Shown here: positions 34,591 to 46,499 of the stretch, piece after piece
Position numbering within the stretch: the first letter of the stretch is position 1
Layout: each line of letters begins with the position of its first letter
Origin: Rhyacichthys aspro
Taxonomy: Eukaryota > Chordata > Actinopteri > Gobiiformes > Rhyacichthyidae
Reading direction: 5' to 3'
DNA length: 64,000 bases
Assembly: GCA_036850595.1 (NCBI GenBank)
Contig: CM072161.1
Coordinates: 17,751,812-17,815,811 of the forward strand
Position numbers and translations under genes: made by a program
Notes under the pieces: model-generated
Databases searched by the model: none
Seen by the model: only the letters and a program-made list of their open reading frames with translations
What the model was told of the DNA's origin: nothing

Positions 34591-36003
34591 TGGGTTTCTT
34601 CTATTGGACAGGTCTCTTTAAAATGTGTCCTTTTATGTTAGTCCCAGTCGAGTTTACAATTTCAGTTTCTGGAGTCCTGTCCACATCATCCAATCAGAAG
34701 AGAGAATACCTTAAAGGAACGCCATCTCACTTTATGATGGAAATGACTTTTATTGGGAGGCAGTGGTCCCATGTGACTCCGCAGCAGTATTTGTCTCATT
34801 TAGGTCCATCCTAAAACAATCTCTCGCAGCAGGAGAGTTGTACTTTACATTTCAATAGCCTCGGCATTTTGAAAAAAACAAAACATAATTCCCTCGGTTC
34901 CTGCAGGTGTTTGCTGAAGGTGCGACTCAAACTGTCACGTAATTGGTCCACGTTTTAATGGAAAGCACTTTGAGTTTCTTTGCAAAACATGATTAGACTA
35001 TTTTCTGGAATAAACAGTGCCCCGGCCACAAAACATTAACATAAACACTAGTATACTTTACTGCATTTTAATTTTAACAACTCGCATTTTTGCTGAAAAT
35101 GTTGTTGCTGTTTTAGTTTTCCTCATTTGTAATGGATTTAAGTTATTTGAACTTTATTTAGCTCGGATAATCCCACTGAGACGACAAATCTCTTTTTAAA
35201 TGGTGTCCTAGTCCGTAATCTAGACTGAAGACCCTATTAGTGAAATGATTTATTCTCCTCACCTGCACAATCCATTTTGTTGTGTCTCTTTTGTGTTAAT
35301 ATAGTGTCCTGTTGTATATTTTGTGTAGTTTTTACTGTTCAATCCTGACATACCTTTAGTTTTAGGATATCTTATGGAATAAAACAAGGAGACGGAGTTT
35401 ACGTTGAGATGTGGAGCTTGTGCTAATCAAATTATAATTTATTATCATCTTTGTTGAGAACTTGTCATAACTTTAGACTTTTGTCGGGTCATGTCCTGGA
35501 CTGACAGATGTTCGGGGCTAAAACAGCAGCTGTGATGGAGGAGTTGTTGCCTCGCTGATGCTGTGCAGGCCTTTTATCACAGTTAAAGTGGATTAGCGCA
35601 CCTGGCTGTACGTAACGGCCCGCTCTCCAATGGGACCACCGGCACTACAGTAAAACCCTGTAAGAGCAGCCACTAAGACCCTGTCGGGACCTGGACAAAT
35701 CCACGGCTTACACCTGTGCCTTTGAACGGATAGAGATCACTGCAGGCTTTTGTCCTAATGCTGCTCTCACAGATTACTGCTACACACCGCTCTGTCTTCA
35801 GGAGGCTGCAGCCGGAGGTCGCTCAGGGCTTCAAAAGCAGGGATTCAAGTGGTTTAGTCTCAGGTCTGGGGTCAGTGTAGTCCCAAAATAAAGTGCTTTG
35901 CTGTGAAAACTATTACCGACAACACACAGACTGTTAGACACTTCAGGCTCTTCAGTTGAAACAGCAAAAGGTCCATTGAATAAAGTCTTTTAAGTTTCAC
36001 GTT
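34591..36003. other. Unique sequence without a recognised gene
   Basis: The 74-codon frame at 34590-34814 has no domain. The interval 35510-35840 is GC-richer and might be regulatory, but no motif cluster stands out. Confidence 0.4.
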
Positions 36004-36480
36004 TTGTCTTTGTTTAGTTCAGTTCGGTCCAACTTTAGACTTGTATTTAGTCCCAGTTAGGCCTAGTTTAGAACTGGTTTAGTCCTCTTTTGATCCATTC
36101 AGTCTGGTCAACTACGAATAGACTCATATTAGTTAAAAAGAAAGTTTCTATAATTATTTGGACCCTTATATTGAGCACCTTAGTATAGGTTCTGTTGTTT
36201 TTAAATTACTTTATAATTAAAATAGCTTGGCATGGCTTAAAATAGCTGAGAAACAAGCATTAAAGTCTGATTTAGTCTAGTTTTGTTTTGCCTGGTACTT
36301 GTGTCCATTCAGTCCAGGGTCAACTCTGGGTTTAATCCTGTTTTTTGAACTGGTTTGGCCCCGATTTAAGTTTTGTTCTGGATTAAGATTCATCATAGTT
36401 TCATACAGTTTAAGTCCTGGATTTGCCATAGATTCAGCAGCAGTTTACTCCTATATTTCCTTTAACCCTAGTTTTTCTAT
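36004..36480 (+). repeat. Degenerate TTTAGTCC-type satellite remnant
   Basis: Words such as TATTTAGTCCCAG, GGTTTAGTCCTC, TTTAGTCTAG and TTTAATCCTG recur irregularly. They look like an eroded, interrupted version of the 11-base motif that forms the two minisatellites further right. The 80-codon frame at 36299-36541 is incidental. Confidence 0.45.
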
Positions 36481-37063
36481 TGGATTAACAGTAAATACAC
36501 ATCTAAAGCACTTTATTTATTTCTGTGATGTACAGTATTAGTTTTTTACAGTTAATTATTGTTAATCTTATTTTATTGTAGTGACAGACATTTACACAGT
36601 GTAGCCCTGGTTCAGTTAAGGACATAATGAACTCTTTTACTGCTGCAGACCACTGTCCACATTAGTAATAAAAAGAAGTAATGGTGACTTTGGTATTTGG
36701 CATAAGGCACTAAGAAGTACCTTGACTTTTTCTTTTACCTTGGCATTTACTCATTTTCTAGTGTTATTTCCCTCTCCTCCACGTGTCCAAGGGTTCTCCA
36801 TCTTTTTCCAATTCCCCAATTTCCTCCTCTTTGGCGTGTCGTCCCTTTGCTGCATCAGCTTTTTGCATGAACAGATTTTTGGGGGAAGTTTCCGAACGGC
36901 ATCTTCTCCATCACAAACTTTCAAAGAATTTCAATTTCCTCCCCACAGACGGCGCTAGAAATGAGTATGAATGATCTTTGTTGCCAACCTGCGAGTTACT
37001 GACTGGTATTTTTCACTTTGACACCTATATCAGCTGTTAACCGTCTTCTCCCTTCTGCCTCAG
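36481..37063. other. Unique pyrimidine-rich sequence
   Basis: Overlapping frames at 36722-36974 are Phe/Ser/Pro-rich because of C and T richness. A CCCCACAG acceptor-like word lies near 36941. Confidence 0.35.
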
Positions 37064-37151
37064 GATTCGGAGCCATTAGGAGTGGAAATGGTCGGCGGGA
37101 CTAAACGCGGAGGAGGATTTTTATTTTGACCACATACCGTCTCATTTGCAG
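37064..37151 (+). other. Exon-like 88-nt segment, unproven
   Basis: A pyrimidine-rich tract (CTTCTCCCTTCTGCCTCAG, 37045-37063) forms a good acceptor and GCAG|GTAGGA a fair donor. The segment itself is CpG-bearing and GC-richer than its flanks. One phase reads DSEPLGVEMVGGTKRGGGFL, then Phe and a stop, and all phases close within it. If spliced it would therefore be a 5'-UTR exon, a terminal coding piece or a premature-stop (poison) exon. Splice-site appearance is the only support. Confidence 0.25.
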
Positions 37152-38904
37152 GTAGGACCACGCTCCTTTTTTCTCCTTCATTCTCTCCCAAATTGCCTAG
37201 ATTTTTTTTCTCTTACTCCCACACACAACCACTTAATAGCCTCCTTTCTCGAGCTCGCGGTCCACTTTCCCTCTTAATTTCTCCTCCGCTGCTTAGCGAT
37301 TCACAAGGCGACGTCCCCCTTTTGCTCCCTTTCCGACTGCTATACAAATGAATAAACTCGGCAAACATCCCGACAAACGGACGAATAAATAAGTAAATCA
37401 CATAACGAGATGTAATTCATCAAAACACAATCGAGAAAGAGTGGGGCAAAGTCAAACACAAAGTCAATGTGGGAAACAAGACGAGGAAAAACACTGGGAG
37501 CGAACGGGGCAGAATCTGACGGTGTTCCCCGGGCGAATTTGCATGAATTATGGGCCAAAAATTGAGCCTGGGCCTGATTGTTAGTCTCTATTAGAGTCTG
37601 TCTCTGGCTTTCATCAGCAAAGCAACTCAGTGAATAATCATTGCACTCAAGGACAACAGGAAGCACTCCCAGAAATGAGTTTGAAGCTGGTCAATGCACC
37701 GAGACCCAGGCGCTGTCCAAAATCCAAAATAGTCTTTTTAGGAAGTGCCATTTTGTGGTGGAATCTGAATGTCTGGTGGACTCAACAATCCCACAATGCA
37801 TCCTGAAAGGTATTACATAAATACAACCAATGTCATCAACTAAACGTCAATGCTGGCTTATTAACTGACTCAGATATAAAAGGTCTATTGGCAAGTCTTT
37901 AAAACAGGTCAACAAAGCAATCCAGGCAAGTGCTTTTACTTTTGGACTAAGGCGGTCTCCATTTGGGAGATGGGTCTGAATGTGTTCTGAACTCAAATAA
38001 AAGATGTTCAAAAGCCTTGTTTCCACCAATTCAGTTTAGCACAGTTTGGTACGACATTATCAAAGTAACACATTTTCATCAGCACTTGCATTTTAACTGA
38101 AATGATCTGCTCTAAGCCACACTTTCTCTTCTACAGCTGTTTTTTGCAGTGCATTGTGGGTAGGCAACAGTAGGGAAAGGCCCCAAAGGATCACAGATGC
38201 CTCCTTGGTATTTTAGCCAACGACAGTACTCCTTGTGGTCATCGCTCGTACCGTTTCCATTCTTTTTCAGGTTGGCACATGGTAAAAGTGCTCATAAATA
38301 AAGTCTTTATCAGAGGATGGTCCCACTGTCAGACTTGGTTGTACCTTTCAGCTAAAAACTAATTATTAACTATTTATAAGCTATTTATAGTGGCGTGAAA
38401 TAAAACCTAACACAACATAAAACATTTCTAACTGCCTTTGACTTTGTTGTAACTCTGACTGATTCCCGATGGCCAGGAAGGCTGATGTTGTGGTGAACAG
38501 GCCAAAGATGGAGCGCTGGCAACAGAAAACATGTCAGGTGTGATGTTATTGACTGCGTTGGGACAATTACGCCGCCACAGCCGACCTCATTATCACGCAA
38601 ATCTGTGCATCCATCAAACAGTAGCTCGACTCATTAATAAACCTCTGCGGCGGCCATTTTGACTTGTCAGACACAGGTGGAACTAATGACGCTAAATGTG
38701 TTGGTGATTTAGACATGTCCCGGTGTGTTTTCACTCATGGCTTTGATGAGATGTGAGAATGGGCCTGATGTCACGTTCGGTAGAAGTGAAAGGTCTTGGA
38801 AATCACACACGGAGACTTAATGAAGTGAATGTTTGGTTTGTTGTGAAGCAGTCAGAAAGTAAATATTCATATTAGCTTTAGCGACTCCAATAGAAACCAC
38901 TGGT
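37152..38904. other. Unique sequence with two CCCACAATGC words
   Basis: TCCCACAATGCA lies at 37789-37800 and its reverse complement TGCATTGTGGG at 38150-38160. The pyrimidine-rich 37160-37340 region also has CpGs. Frames of 60-108 codons on the minus strand have no domain. Confidence 0.4.
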
Positions 38905-39016
38905 CCTGGTTTAGTTTAGTCACCTTTAGTCTTGGTTTAGTCACAGATTAGTTTTGATTGAGCTCAGGCTAAGTTCTACCTTTCATCCTTGTTTAGGCCT
39001 GATTTTAGACTTGATT
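38905..39016 (+). repeat. Degenerate left edge of the minisatellite
   Basis: TTTAGTTTAGTCACC, GGTTTAGTCACAG and GTTTAGGCCTGATTTTAG grade into the regular array, as expected where array edges escape homogenisation. Confidence 0.6.
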
Positions 39017-41090
39017 TAGCCCTGTGTCTAGTCATGGTTTAGTCCTGATTTAGTCCTGTGTCTAGTCATGGTTTAGTCCTGATTTAGTCCTGTGTCTAGT
39101 CATGGTTTAGTCCTGATTTAGCCCCGTGTCTAGTCATGGTTTAGTCCTGATTTAGCCCCGTGTCTAGTCATGTTTTAGTCCTGATTTAGTCCTGTGTCTA
39201 GTCATGGTTTAGTCCTGATTTTAGACTTGATTTAGCCCCGTGTCTAGTCATGGTTTAGTCCTGATTTAGCCCTGTGTCTAGTCACGGTTTAGTCCTGATT
39301 TAGTCCCGTGTCTAGTCATGTTTTAGTCCTGATTTAGCCCCGTGTCTAGTCATGGTTTAGTCCTGATTTAGCCCTGTGTCTAGTCATGGTTTAGTCATGT
39401 TTTAGTCCTGATTTAGTCCCGTGTCTAGTCATGGTTTAGGCCTGATTTAGTCCCGTGTCTAGTCATGGTTTAGTCCTGATTTAGCCCTGTGTCTAGTCAT
39501 GTTTTAGTCCTGATTTAGTCCCGTGTCTAGTCATGGTTTAGTCCTGATTTAGCCCCGTGTCTAGTCATGGTTTAGTCCTGATTTAGCCCCGTGTCTAGTC
39601 ATGTTTTAGTCCTGATTTAGTCCCGTGTCTAGTCATGGTTTAGTCCTGATTTAGTCCCGTGTCTAGTCATGGTTTAGTCCTGATTTAGCCCTGTGTCTAG
39701 TCATGTTTTAGTCCTGATTTAGTCCCGTGTCTAGTCATGGTTTAGTCCTGATTTAGCCCGTGTCTAGTCATGGTTTAGTCCTGATTTAGCCCCATGTCTA
39801 GTCATGGTTTAGTCCTGATTTAGCCCGTGTCTAGTCATGGTTTAGTCCTGATTTAGTCCCGTGTCTAGTCATGGTTTAGTCCTGATTTAGCCCCGTGTCT
39901 AGTCATGGTTTAGTCCTGATTTAGTCCCGTGTCTAGTCATGGTTTAGTCCTGATTTAGCCCCGTGTCTAGTCATGGTTTAGTCCTGATTTAGCCCCATGT
40001 CTAGTCATGGTTTAGTCCTGATTTAGCCCCGTGTCTAGTCACGGTTTAGTCCTGATTTAGTCCCGTGTCTAGTCATGTTTTAGTCCTGATTTAGTCCCGT
40101 GTCTAGTCATGGTTTAGTCCTGATTTAGCCCCGTGTCTAGTCATGGTTTAGTCCTGATTTAGCCCCATGTCTAGTCATGGTTTAGTCCTGATTTAGCCCC
40201 GTGTCTAGTCACGGTTTAGTCCTGATTTAGTCCCGTGTCTAGTCATGTTTTAGTCCTGATTTAGCCCCGTGTCTAGTCATGGTTTAGTCCTGATTTAGCC
40301 CCATGTCTAGTCATGGTTTAGTCCTGATTTAGCCCCGTGTCTAGTCATGGTTTAGTCCTGATTTAGTCCCGTGTCTAGTCATGGTTTAGTCCTGATTTAG
40401 CCCCGTGTCTAGTCATGGTTTAGTCCTGATTTAGCCCCGTGTCTAGTCATGTTTTAGTCCTGATTTAGTCCCGTGTCTAGTCATGGTTTAGTCCTGATTT
40501 AGCCCCGTGTCTAGTCATGGTTTAGTCCTGATTTAGCCCCGTGTCTAGTCATGTTTTAGTCCTGATTTAGTCCCGTGTCTAGTCATGTTTTAGTCCTGAT
40601 TTAGTCCCGTGTCTAGTCATGTTTTAGTCCTGATTTAGTCCCGTGTCTAGTCATGTTTTAGTCCTGATTTAGCCCTGTGTCTAGTCATGGTTTAGTCCTG
40701 ATTTAGCCCCGTGTCTAGTCATGGTTTACTCCTGATTTAGCCCCGTGTCTAGTCATGGTTTAGTCCTGATTTAGTCCCGTGTCTAGTCATGGTTTAGTCC
40801 TGATTTAGCCCGGTGTCTAGTCATGGTTTACTCCTGATTTAGCCCCGTGTCTAGTCATGGTTTAGTCCTGATTTAGCCCCGTGTCTAGTCATGGTTTAGT
40901 CCTGATTTAGTCCTGTGTCTAGTCATGGTTTAGTCCTGATTTAGCCCCGTGTCTAGTCATGGTTTAGTCCTGATTTAGCCCCGTGTCTAGTCATGGTTTA
41001 GGCCTGATTTTAGACTTGATTTAGCCCGGTGTCTAGTCATGTTTTAGTCCTGATTTAGCCCTGTGTCTAGTCATGTTTTAGTCCTGATTT
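39017..41090 (+). repeat. Large minisatellite, 34-bp unit, about 60 copies
   Basis: The 34-bp unit is built from an 11-base block TTTAGTCCTGA, a 12-base block TTTAGCCCCGTG and an 11-base block TCTAGTCATGG. All three look like derivatives of one TTTAGTCCTGG-like 11-mer. Variants are systematic: GTCCCG or GCCCTG in block two, and ATGT or ACGG at the end of block three. Rare variants recur at multiples of the unit: CCCCATG words are 170 bp apart near 39993 and 40163, and ACGG words 170 bp apart near 40040 and 40210. This indicates duplication of five-unit blocks. Each unit has TAG on the plus strand, TAA and TAG on the minus strand, and a length not divisible by three, so no long frame can cross it. 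There are no unique spacers. Confidence 0.98.
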
Positions 41091-41233
41091 GGTTTAGTCC
41101 TGATTTGGTCTTGGGTTTGGCTGTGGTTTAGTTCAAGTTCAGTCTTAGTTTAGACCTCTGTTGATTGACAGAAAGCCCAATGCAAGAAGGTTGTGGGATC
41201 AATCCCTGTCTGATGCACAGTATTTCAGATACA
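41091..41233. other. Right edge of the minisatellite and short flank
   Basis: GGTTTAGTCCTGATTTGG, GGTCTTGGGTTTGG and TTAGTTTAGACC show the repeat decaying into unique DNA. The word GGTTGTGGGATCAATCCC near 41189 is only faintly B-box-like. Confidence 0.5.
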
Positions 41234-41860
41234 TCAAACATAAATCTGTGCCATTGTGATTGTGTGATTCAAAGGCAGCGTTAGTGTTTCAAAGAATATT
41301 CTTTTAGACGAGTTTATTGTACATTTTTCATTTGGAGAGCACAACTCTGCCATTGTCTTCTGGGTCATTTCTTCAAAACTGTTATCTCTGTTCCCTCTGA
41401 GATATACATGTCTTTTGGAAAACTCTTTCTGGCAGCGCTGTGAGTCCAGTTCTTTGAAGTTTTGGGACTCAGCTTGCCTCTGGTGTAACGAGGAGACCTT
41501 TTTTTGGTGCCAGACGACTCGCTGCTCAGGAGAAAGGTCAAGGGATTGTGTTGGTATTCTGCAGCCGTGCGTTTTTTTGGCAGTGCTCTCCACGGTGCAG
41601 CGGGCACTCGGGCTTGAAATGATGTTGCTTCCTCCGGCCGCGAGGCGATGGCTCCCATGCCACACAGCAGACGCACCGTGCCATAAATCCTGCAGTGTAA
41701 ATAAAGAGCCTCCACGCTTCACCACGTCTCCAGACTTTACCCTTTTTTCGTCCTGTTTCTTACCATTTTTCTTGCTCACTATCTCTCTCGGCCCGTTCCC
41801 TTTATCCCAGTGATGTAGGGGTAAACAAAAATCAGGCTGATGCATGGCTCCGCGCTTTTA
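41234..41860 (-). other. 203-codon ATG-initiated open frame, unconfirmed
   Basis: This is the longest open frame in the window, from an ATG at 41845 to a stop at 41234 on the minus strand. The product is Lys/Ser/His-rich with no signal peptide, membrane segment or recognised domain. A 132-codon plus-strand frame and a second minus-strand frame overlap it, as happens in locally GC-rich DNA without selection. About one frame of this length is expected by chance in 64 kb. Regulatory DNA is an equal alternative, since the block is unique and CpG-bearing. Confidence 0.15.
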
Positions 41861-43343
41861 CCGCTGCTTACATTAACAAATTGATTATCCGACTTTTGGA
41901 TAACGCAAACTTGCACACTTTGTTTTTCTTATCTTTATGACCTTACTTGGCTTTTTATTTTGCCTGTTTATATCCTAAACTATATCGTAAAATAAAAAAA
42001 GACAGTATTTTCTGGAGCAAACATGGAGAATCATTTGGAGTGGATAAGATGCTCCCTTCAGTCTAAAGCTCTTTTATTTTAGAACCACACAGGTTTCTGA
42101 AATGTCATGTGAACGTCAGTACAGTTTAAAAAGGCCAAAAGTCACGACGTGGACGTAGAATGAACTGTTTTTCAAGCATATTGTAGTTGTGTTTTATGAA
42201 TGGATCAACAGAATAGATAATATACATTTGGAAATATTTCATTAGACATTTTTTGAAGGTTAATGTGAACCTCAAACTCATGCCGTCGGCTCTTTCTAGT
42301 TTCAGAAACTCAATTCTTGGACGACACCAGCTAAACTATTTCTCTTTCTATCTTGGGAGGATGTTCATGTTCATTTTTCAATTTGTGGGTTTGATCCCTG
42401 GTCCCGGCCTGTCTTTGTGCTTCCGTGAGTTCTCACCGGTCAGTCTGCCCAGAGCTTCCCTCCAAAAATACACATTCTGACTGAAGGGCAGTAATTATAA
42501 TTTAGACTGCATTTGGTATCAAAAGAGTGAAAACAAAGATGCGCACAATCACGTTTACATTGCATGACTCATTTGGGATTAATCCTTTTATTTTATTTTA
42601 TTTAGCCCATATATTTCCTGCTCCATGTGTGAAAAGAAATCCCACTTTTGTCTTGGCGTTAAACAAAAATGCGTTGTGTAGGAAGGAAGCCATATCTAAT
42701 TTAGTCACAGTTGGACTTTATTAAAAGCACAGTGGGCAGTGACAGAGGTTTATCCTTTGACAGATGTTTTAAAGAGGTTCTCATTGTCGGACAGCGGCCC
42801 CCCGTCTACGGCCCACACAAACCCATACAGTCCCTAATTAGAGACTTACAACTCCCCGCTGAGTCTGCACTGCACACATCGCTGTAACATTTATAGATTA
42901 CATAACTGCAGACAATGCACTCTTGTATTTCTCACAACTAACAAGTGATTTAGGTTTGTCAGCAGTGGCGATGCTGCGAGAGGAAACTAAACAATGCTGC
43001 TACAATGCTTCGGTATTTATTAGCATTTAAAACAGAAGTAACATAAAAATGGACTCTTGTTAAAAGCTTATGAATCATTTTACTACATTTTGTAATCCAG
43101 TTTGTGAACAGCAAACGTTACTATTCTGGCATCCTGAGTTGAAAGCACATAAATTCAACAAAGTCGGAAAAAAAGCCTTCTGAGCTCGTGAGCAGAGATC
43201 ACATCAGGATTACTGGAATTCAGGAATTTGTACATACTTACAAAAACAATGTCTTCTAAAGCGATATTCCCTCCCGCTGATCACAATGTCTCAGTCGACA
43301 TAAGAACGAAAGTCTCACACACGCACTACAAACACTCAAGACA
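41861..43343. other. AT-rich sequence, nothing recognised
   Basis: Frames of 62-75 codons have no domain. A GC-rich interval near 42795-42860 holds no clear motif. Confidence 0.4.
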
Positions 43344-43974
43344 ACTTAGAGCAGGGGTGCCCATTACGTCGATCGCCCACGCAAACTGGTTCGACCGCGG
43401 AGCCCTACCTCCCTAAATTCAGTGTAATGTCTCGCTCGCATTTAGCGCTGGTTTGATGCAAGGAACGACCGACCGTCTGATAGAAGTCATCATTACAGGG
43501 GAATGCGCACATGTAGCAACACGGGAGTTGGTACTCATGAGTTACAGCAGAATAATATCAGTCACCAGGACCACACCAGCCGCATTTCGGCCATTTGTTT
43601 CCAGTTTCCGTGGCTTTAGCACACAGCGCTGCGGCGGCGCAGCAGCACACACTTGAAGGAAGATGTAGAGGAGGAGACCGGTACAGCCATAATGTTATTA
43701 TCCTATCTGTCCACTCTGTTTCCATCCTCCATAAAGTACTTTTTGTTAGATATTGAGCCAAAAGAGCTCACTTTTGTCTAAAGCTGAAGCCCTGCCCCTG
43801 AGCGTTACCATGGAGCTCCTGTCACTCACCAAAATGATACAAATAATGTTTAAGAGCGAGATGTAATACTAATATGATCATTTTGAACAATATGACAGGT
43901 TTTTGTGGTAATGACATTTAAGTAGCCAGTATAAGTCCATAATAAATCAGCTGCAGTGATGCGAGAAAGTGTTA

Positions 43975-43996
43975 CTTTTCTTTCTTTCTTTCTTTT
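43975..43996 (+). repeat. (TTTC)n microsatellite inside the hAT element
   Basis: About four CTTT tetramers followed by TTTTATG. Confidence 0.8.
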
Positions 43997-44100
43997 TATG
44001 AAGTTGAACGTGTTCTTTTTTTTATTATAGTCTAATTTTATTGAACTAGTTATCAAATTATAGTAATAACCTTGATTAAAAGACTCTGCTCTTGCGCCTA

Positions 44101-44285
44101 TCAGAATCAGAATCAGAAAGATTTTATTGTCATTGTCAGTGTAGGTTCACAGACTAGGAATTTTTCTCAGTGCTGTCACGCAACATGAAATATAAAATAC
44201 TGATGAATAATAATAATATATATATAAAACTATAAGCTATAAGCTAAGAGCATGCAGGAAAAAAAAAAAAAAAAAAGATGTCAAA
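44101..44285 (-). mobile_element. Repeat nested in the hAT element
   Basis: The segment starts with three ATCAGA words and AGATTTTATTGTCATTGTCA. It runs through AATAATAATATATATATA low complexity and ends in an 18-nt poly(A) (44259-44276). The TTTATTGTCAT start resembles the element end at 26.23 kb. It lies wholly within the hAT boundaries, so it arrived after the parental hAT sequence existed or was part of the amplified copy. Family and strand are uncertain. Confidence 0.45.
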
Positions 44286-44382
44286 TATATACATAATTGA
44301 AATCTATAGGTAGATCCCCGGACCCTAGTGAGTTTGAAAGTAGCTCGCAAGCCGATAAAGTGTGGGCACCCCTGACTTAGAG

Positions 44383-46499
44383 CATGTCAGATGAGTTTGT
44401 TTAGCTTCAGCTGCGCAAAATGTATCTGTAAGTATCAGCGATGAGAGTCAGAAAGTAAACAGTGATGGATGTGGACAGACGCAGGGGAAGGTTCACTTGT
44501 AAACATTTAATTAGTTCTAATAGAGAGAAGCAAACACGGAAACACGGTTCACAGATGTTGCCATAGATTGATTCAGGTTTAATTCATACAACAGCATCAG
44601 TGCGGATATTAAATTCTGATTTGTTGGTAAAAGTACGTATAATTATACATATACATTATATTTCAGTATGTGTAAATGGTTTATTCATTAGTTAATTGCT
44701 AATTACACATTTATTAATGTTTAACTACTGTTTTTCTATCTGTCATTTTCTAAAGTGTGGTTGTTTTGTATGTCTCTGTCTCTGCTACGTCCGGACTTTT
44801 TCAAAACCTTTACATTGGAAGCCATTTTTTTTTAATCTGTGTAAAAGAAAGGCACACATGCACAGAGAATATGTACTATTTCTTTTGGAGCACACATTCT
44901 TACCGAAGGCTTGGAAACATTAAAGAACTAAAATAATTTTGTTTTATTTAAAGTGAAATCCCCTTCAGACCTGTTTCTTTTGGGTTTGTTCAGACTACAG
45001 TGTGTCCCTGCAGGGCTACCATAGCTGTTCACATGCTCTAACGAGGGAAAAGTGGATTCATCTTCTGGAAACATATTGTCATTCAGTCTTTTTTCCATTA
45101 ACTAAACAAAAATATGCGATAAGTAAGCATCTAGTGGTTGTCAACGGTATTGCTCAATCTCCATTAACTTCATCTAAAACAGTAAAACTCCTCTGAGTTG
45201 GACCTCACTAATGTTTGGACATATTCGTTGTCCTTGTCCCGTTTGCAGATCAAGGGGAGGGGCCAAGGCCGAGTCACTGGTCTTTATCTGAACGGAAGCT
45301 ATTTGCATTTGTTTATCAAGGCTTTTGTTCCTAGTTCTTTAATATAATTTCCATATCTTAACATTATTCTAACCTTGAGATGCGCTGGTGTTAAGATCCT
45401 TGAGTTGGATCATTACCTGAAGCTTTAAAATATAAATCATCTGCTTCAGAAAAGACGCATAGAGCTGCTATCAAAAAGAAAAGCACATACATTAAGCGTC
45501 TTATATTAGAGTGTTAGCCTTGGGAATGATATATTCAATCAAACACCTGAGACTTGTTCAGACTAACATCACCTCTTAGTGTTATTTAGTATTTTGTCAT
45601 TCTCTAGAGAAAGAGAAAAGTGTCTTAATTCTCAAGATTAGATTTTATTAAGATATAATACTCTTGTGATAGCTTCTATACTTTATGAACAGTCACAGGT
45701 CACAAGCTGCAATGTGGAAAGAGGCCGATGTGTGCTTATTGTGTGTACAACAAGCTAAATACAGTTATTTCACCACAAACAGTGTCTTTGGAGCAAAAAC
45801 ACTTAGTATTGAAAACATTTGATGCATTTCTAAGCTTTTTCTTGCACAATCCAGTTTTGAGGGGGTCAAATTTTAAAGGAAATTTGAACAGTCGACCAAT
45901 GAATGTAAACTTTTGTCAGTTTTAGATTCATAAGTGGAGTTAGCTCAAGACATTTCCGTGTAGTTCACCAAAAGCATCAAAAGACGTTTCTTTATTACTT
46001 TAAGAATATTACATATTTTATAATCATATTTTAAAAAAATAGCACCTCAGACAAAAATGTGCAGCAAGATCTGGCAATTTTTTTAAATCTGGGCTTACTT
46101 TGAGGCCCAGAAATGTTCAAAAACACAACTGAACTTACATGACTTCACTGTTTAAAGAAACTTTTACTGAAACAGTTTTATGCATGGGAAACTCTTTTAC
46201 AATAAAAATCTTTAGTCTTTACAGACAAATATATACATTTCCGTTTCAAGTGACCCAGATAAAACATTCATTCACTGGTATCCCTTGACTTTTTCTCTGA
46301 TCCAAAGAGAAAAACCTTTGGAGAAGATTGAAGATGGAAATGTCATTTAAAATCAAGCCATACTGTACCACTGAGTAGAACTAACGTGGTTTCTTGATGC
46401 TCTCTTGTGTGCATACATTTTACTCCGGCTTTAGTTTTTATTTTATCCCTTGGCTTTTTCCCAATTTGATAATTTTCTTGATTTTTTGTAGTGTATATA
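44383..46499. other. AT-rich sequence, no gene recognised
   Basis: Frames of 64-85 codons have no domain. No tandem repeat or element end was seen. Confidence 0.4.

Larger units (their letters stand above)
43352..44374 (+). mobile_element. Non-autonomous hAT-type DNA transposon
   Basis: The element is 1,023 bp and is bounded by perfect 12-bp terminal inverted repeats CAGGGGTGCCCA (43352-43363) and TGGGCACCCCTG (44363-44374). Direct 8-bp target duplications ACTTAGAG flank it at 43344-43351 and 44375-44382. TIRs starting CAG and an 8-bp duplication are the hallmarks of the hAT superfamily. The left third is CpG-rich, the right end AT-rich. No open frame for a transposase is present; frames inside are 68 codons or shorter. 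It would have moved only with enzyme supplied elsewhere. Identical target duplications suggest a fairly young insertion. Confidence 0.93.

Noticed and set aside
39017..41090. CRISPR array
   Set aside because: The repeats abut with no unique spacers, the unit has variable positions, and the host is a vertebrate. This is a minisatellite.
41189..41206. Another SINE B box
   Set aside because: GGTTGTGGGATCAATCCC only loosely resembles a B box, and there is no A box upstream, only the end of the minisatellite.
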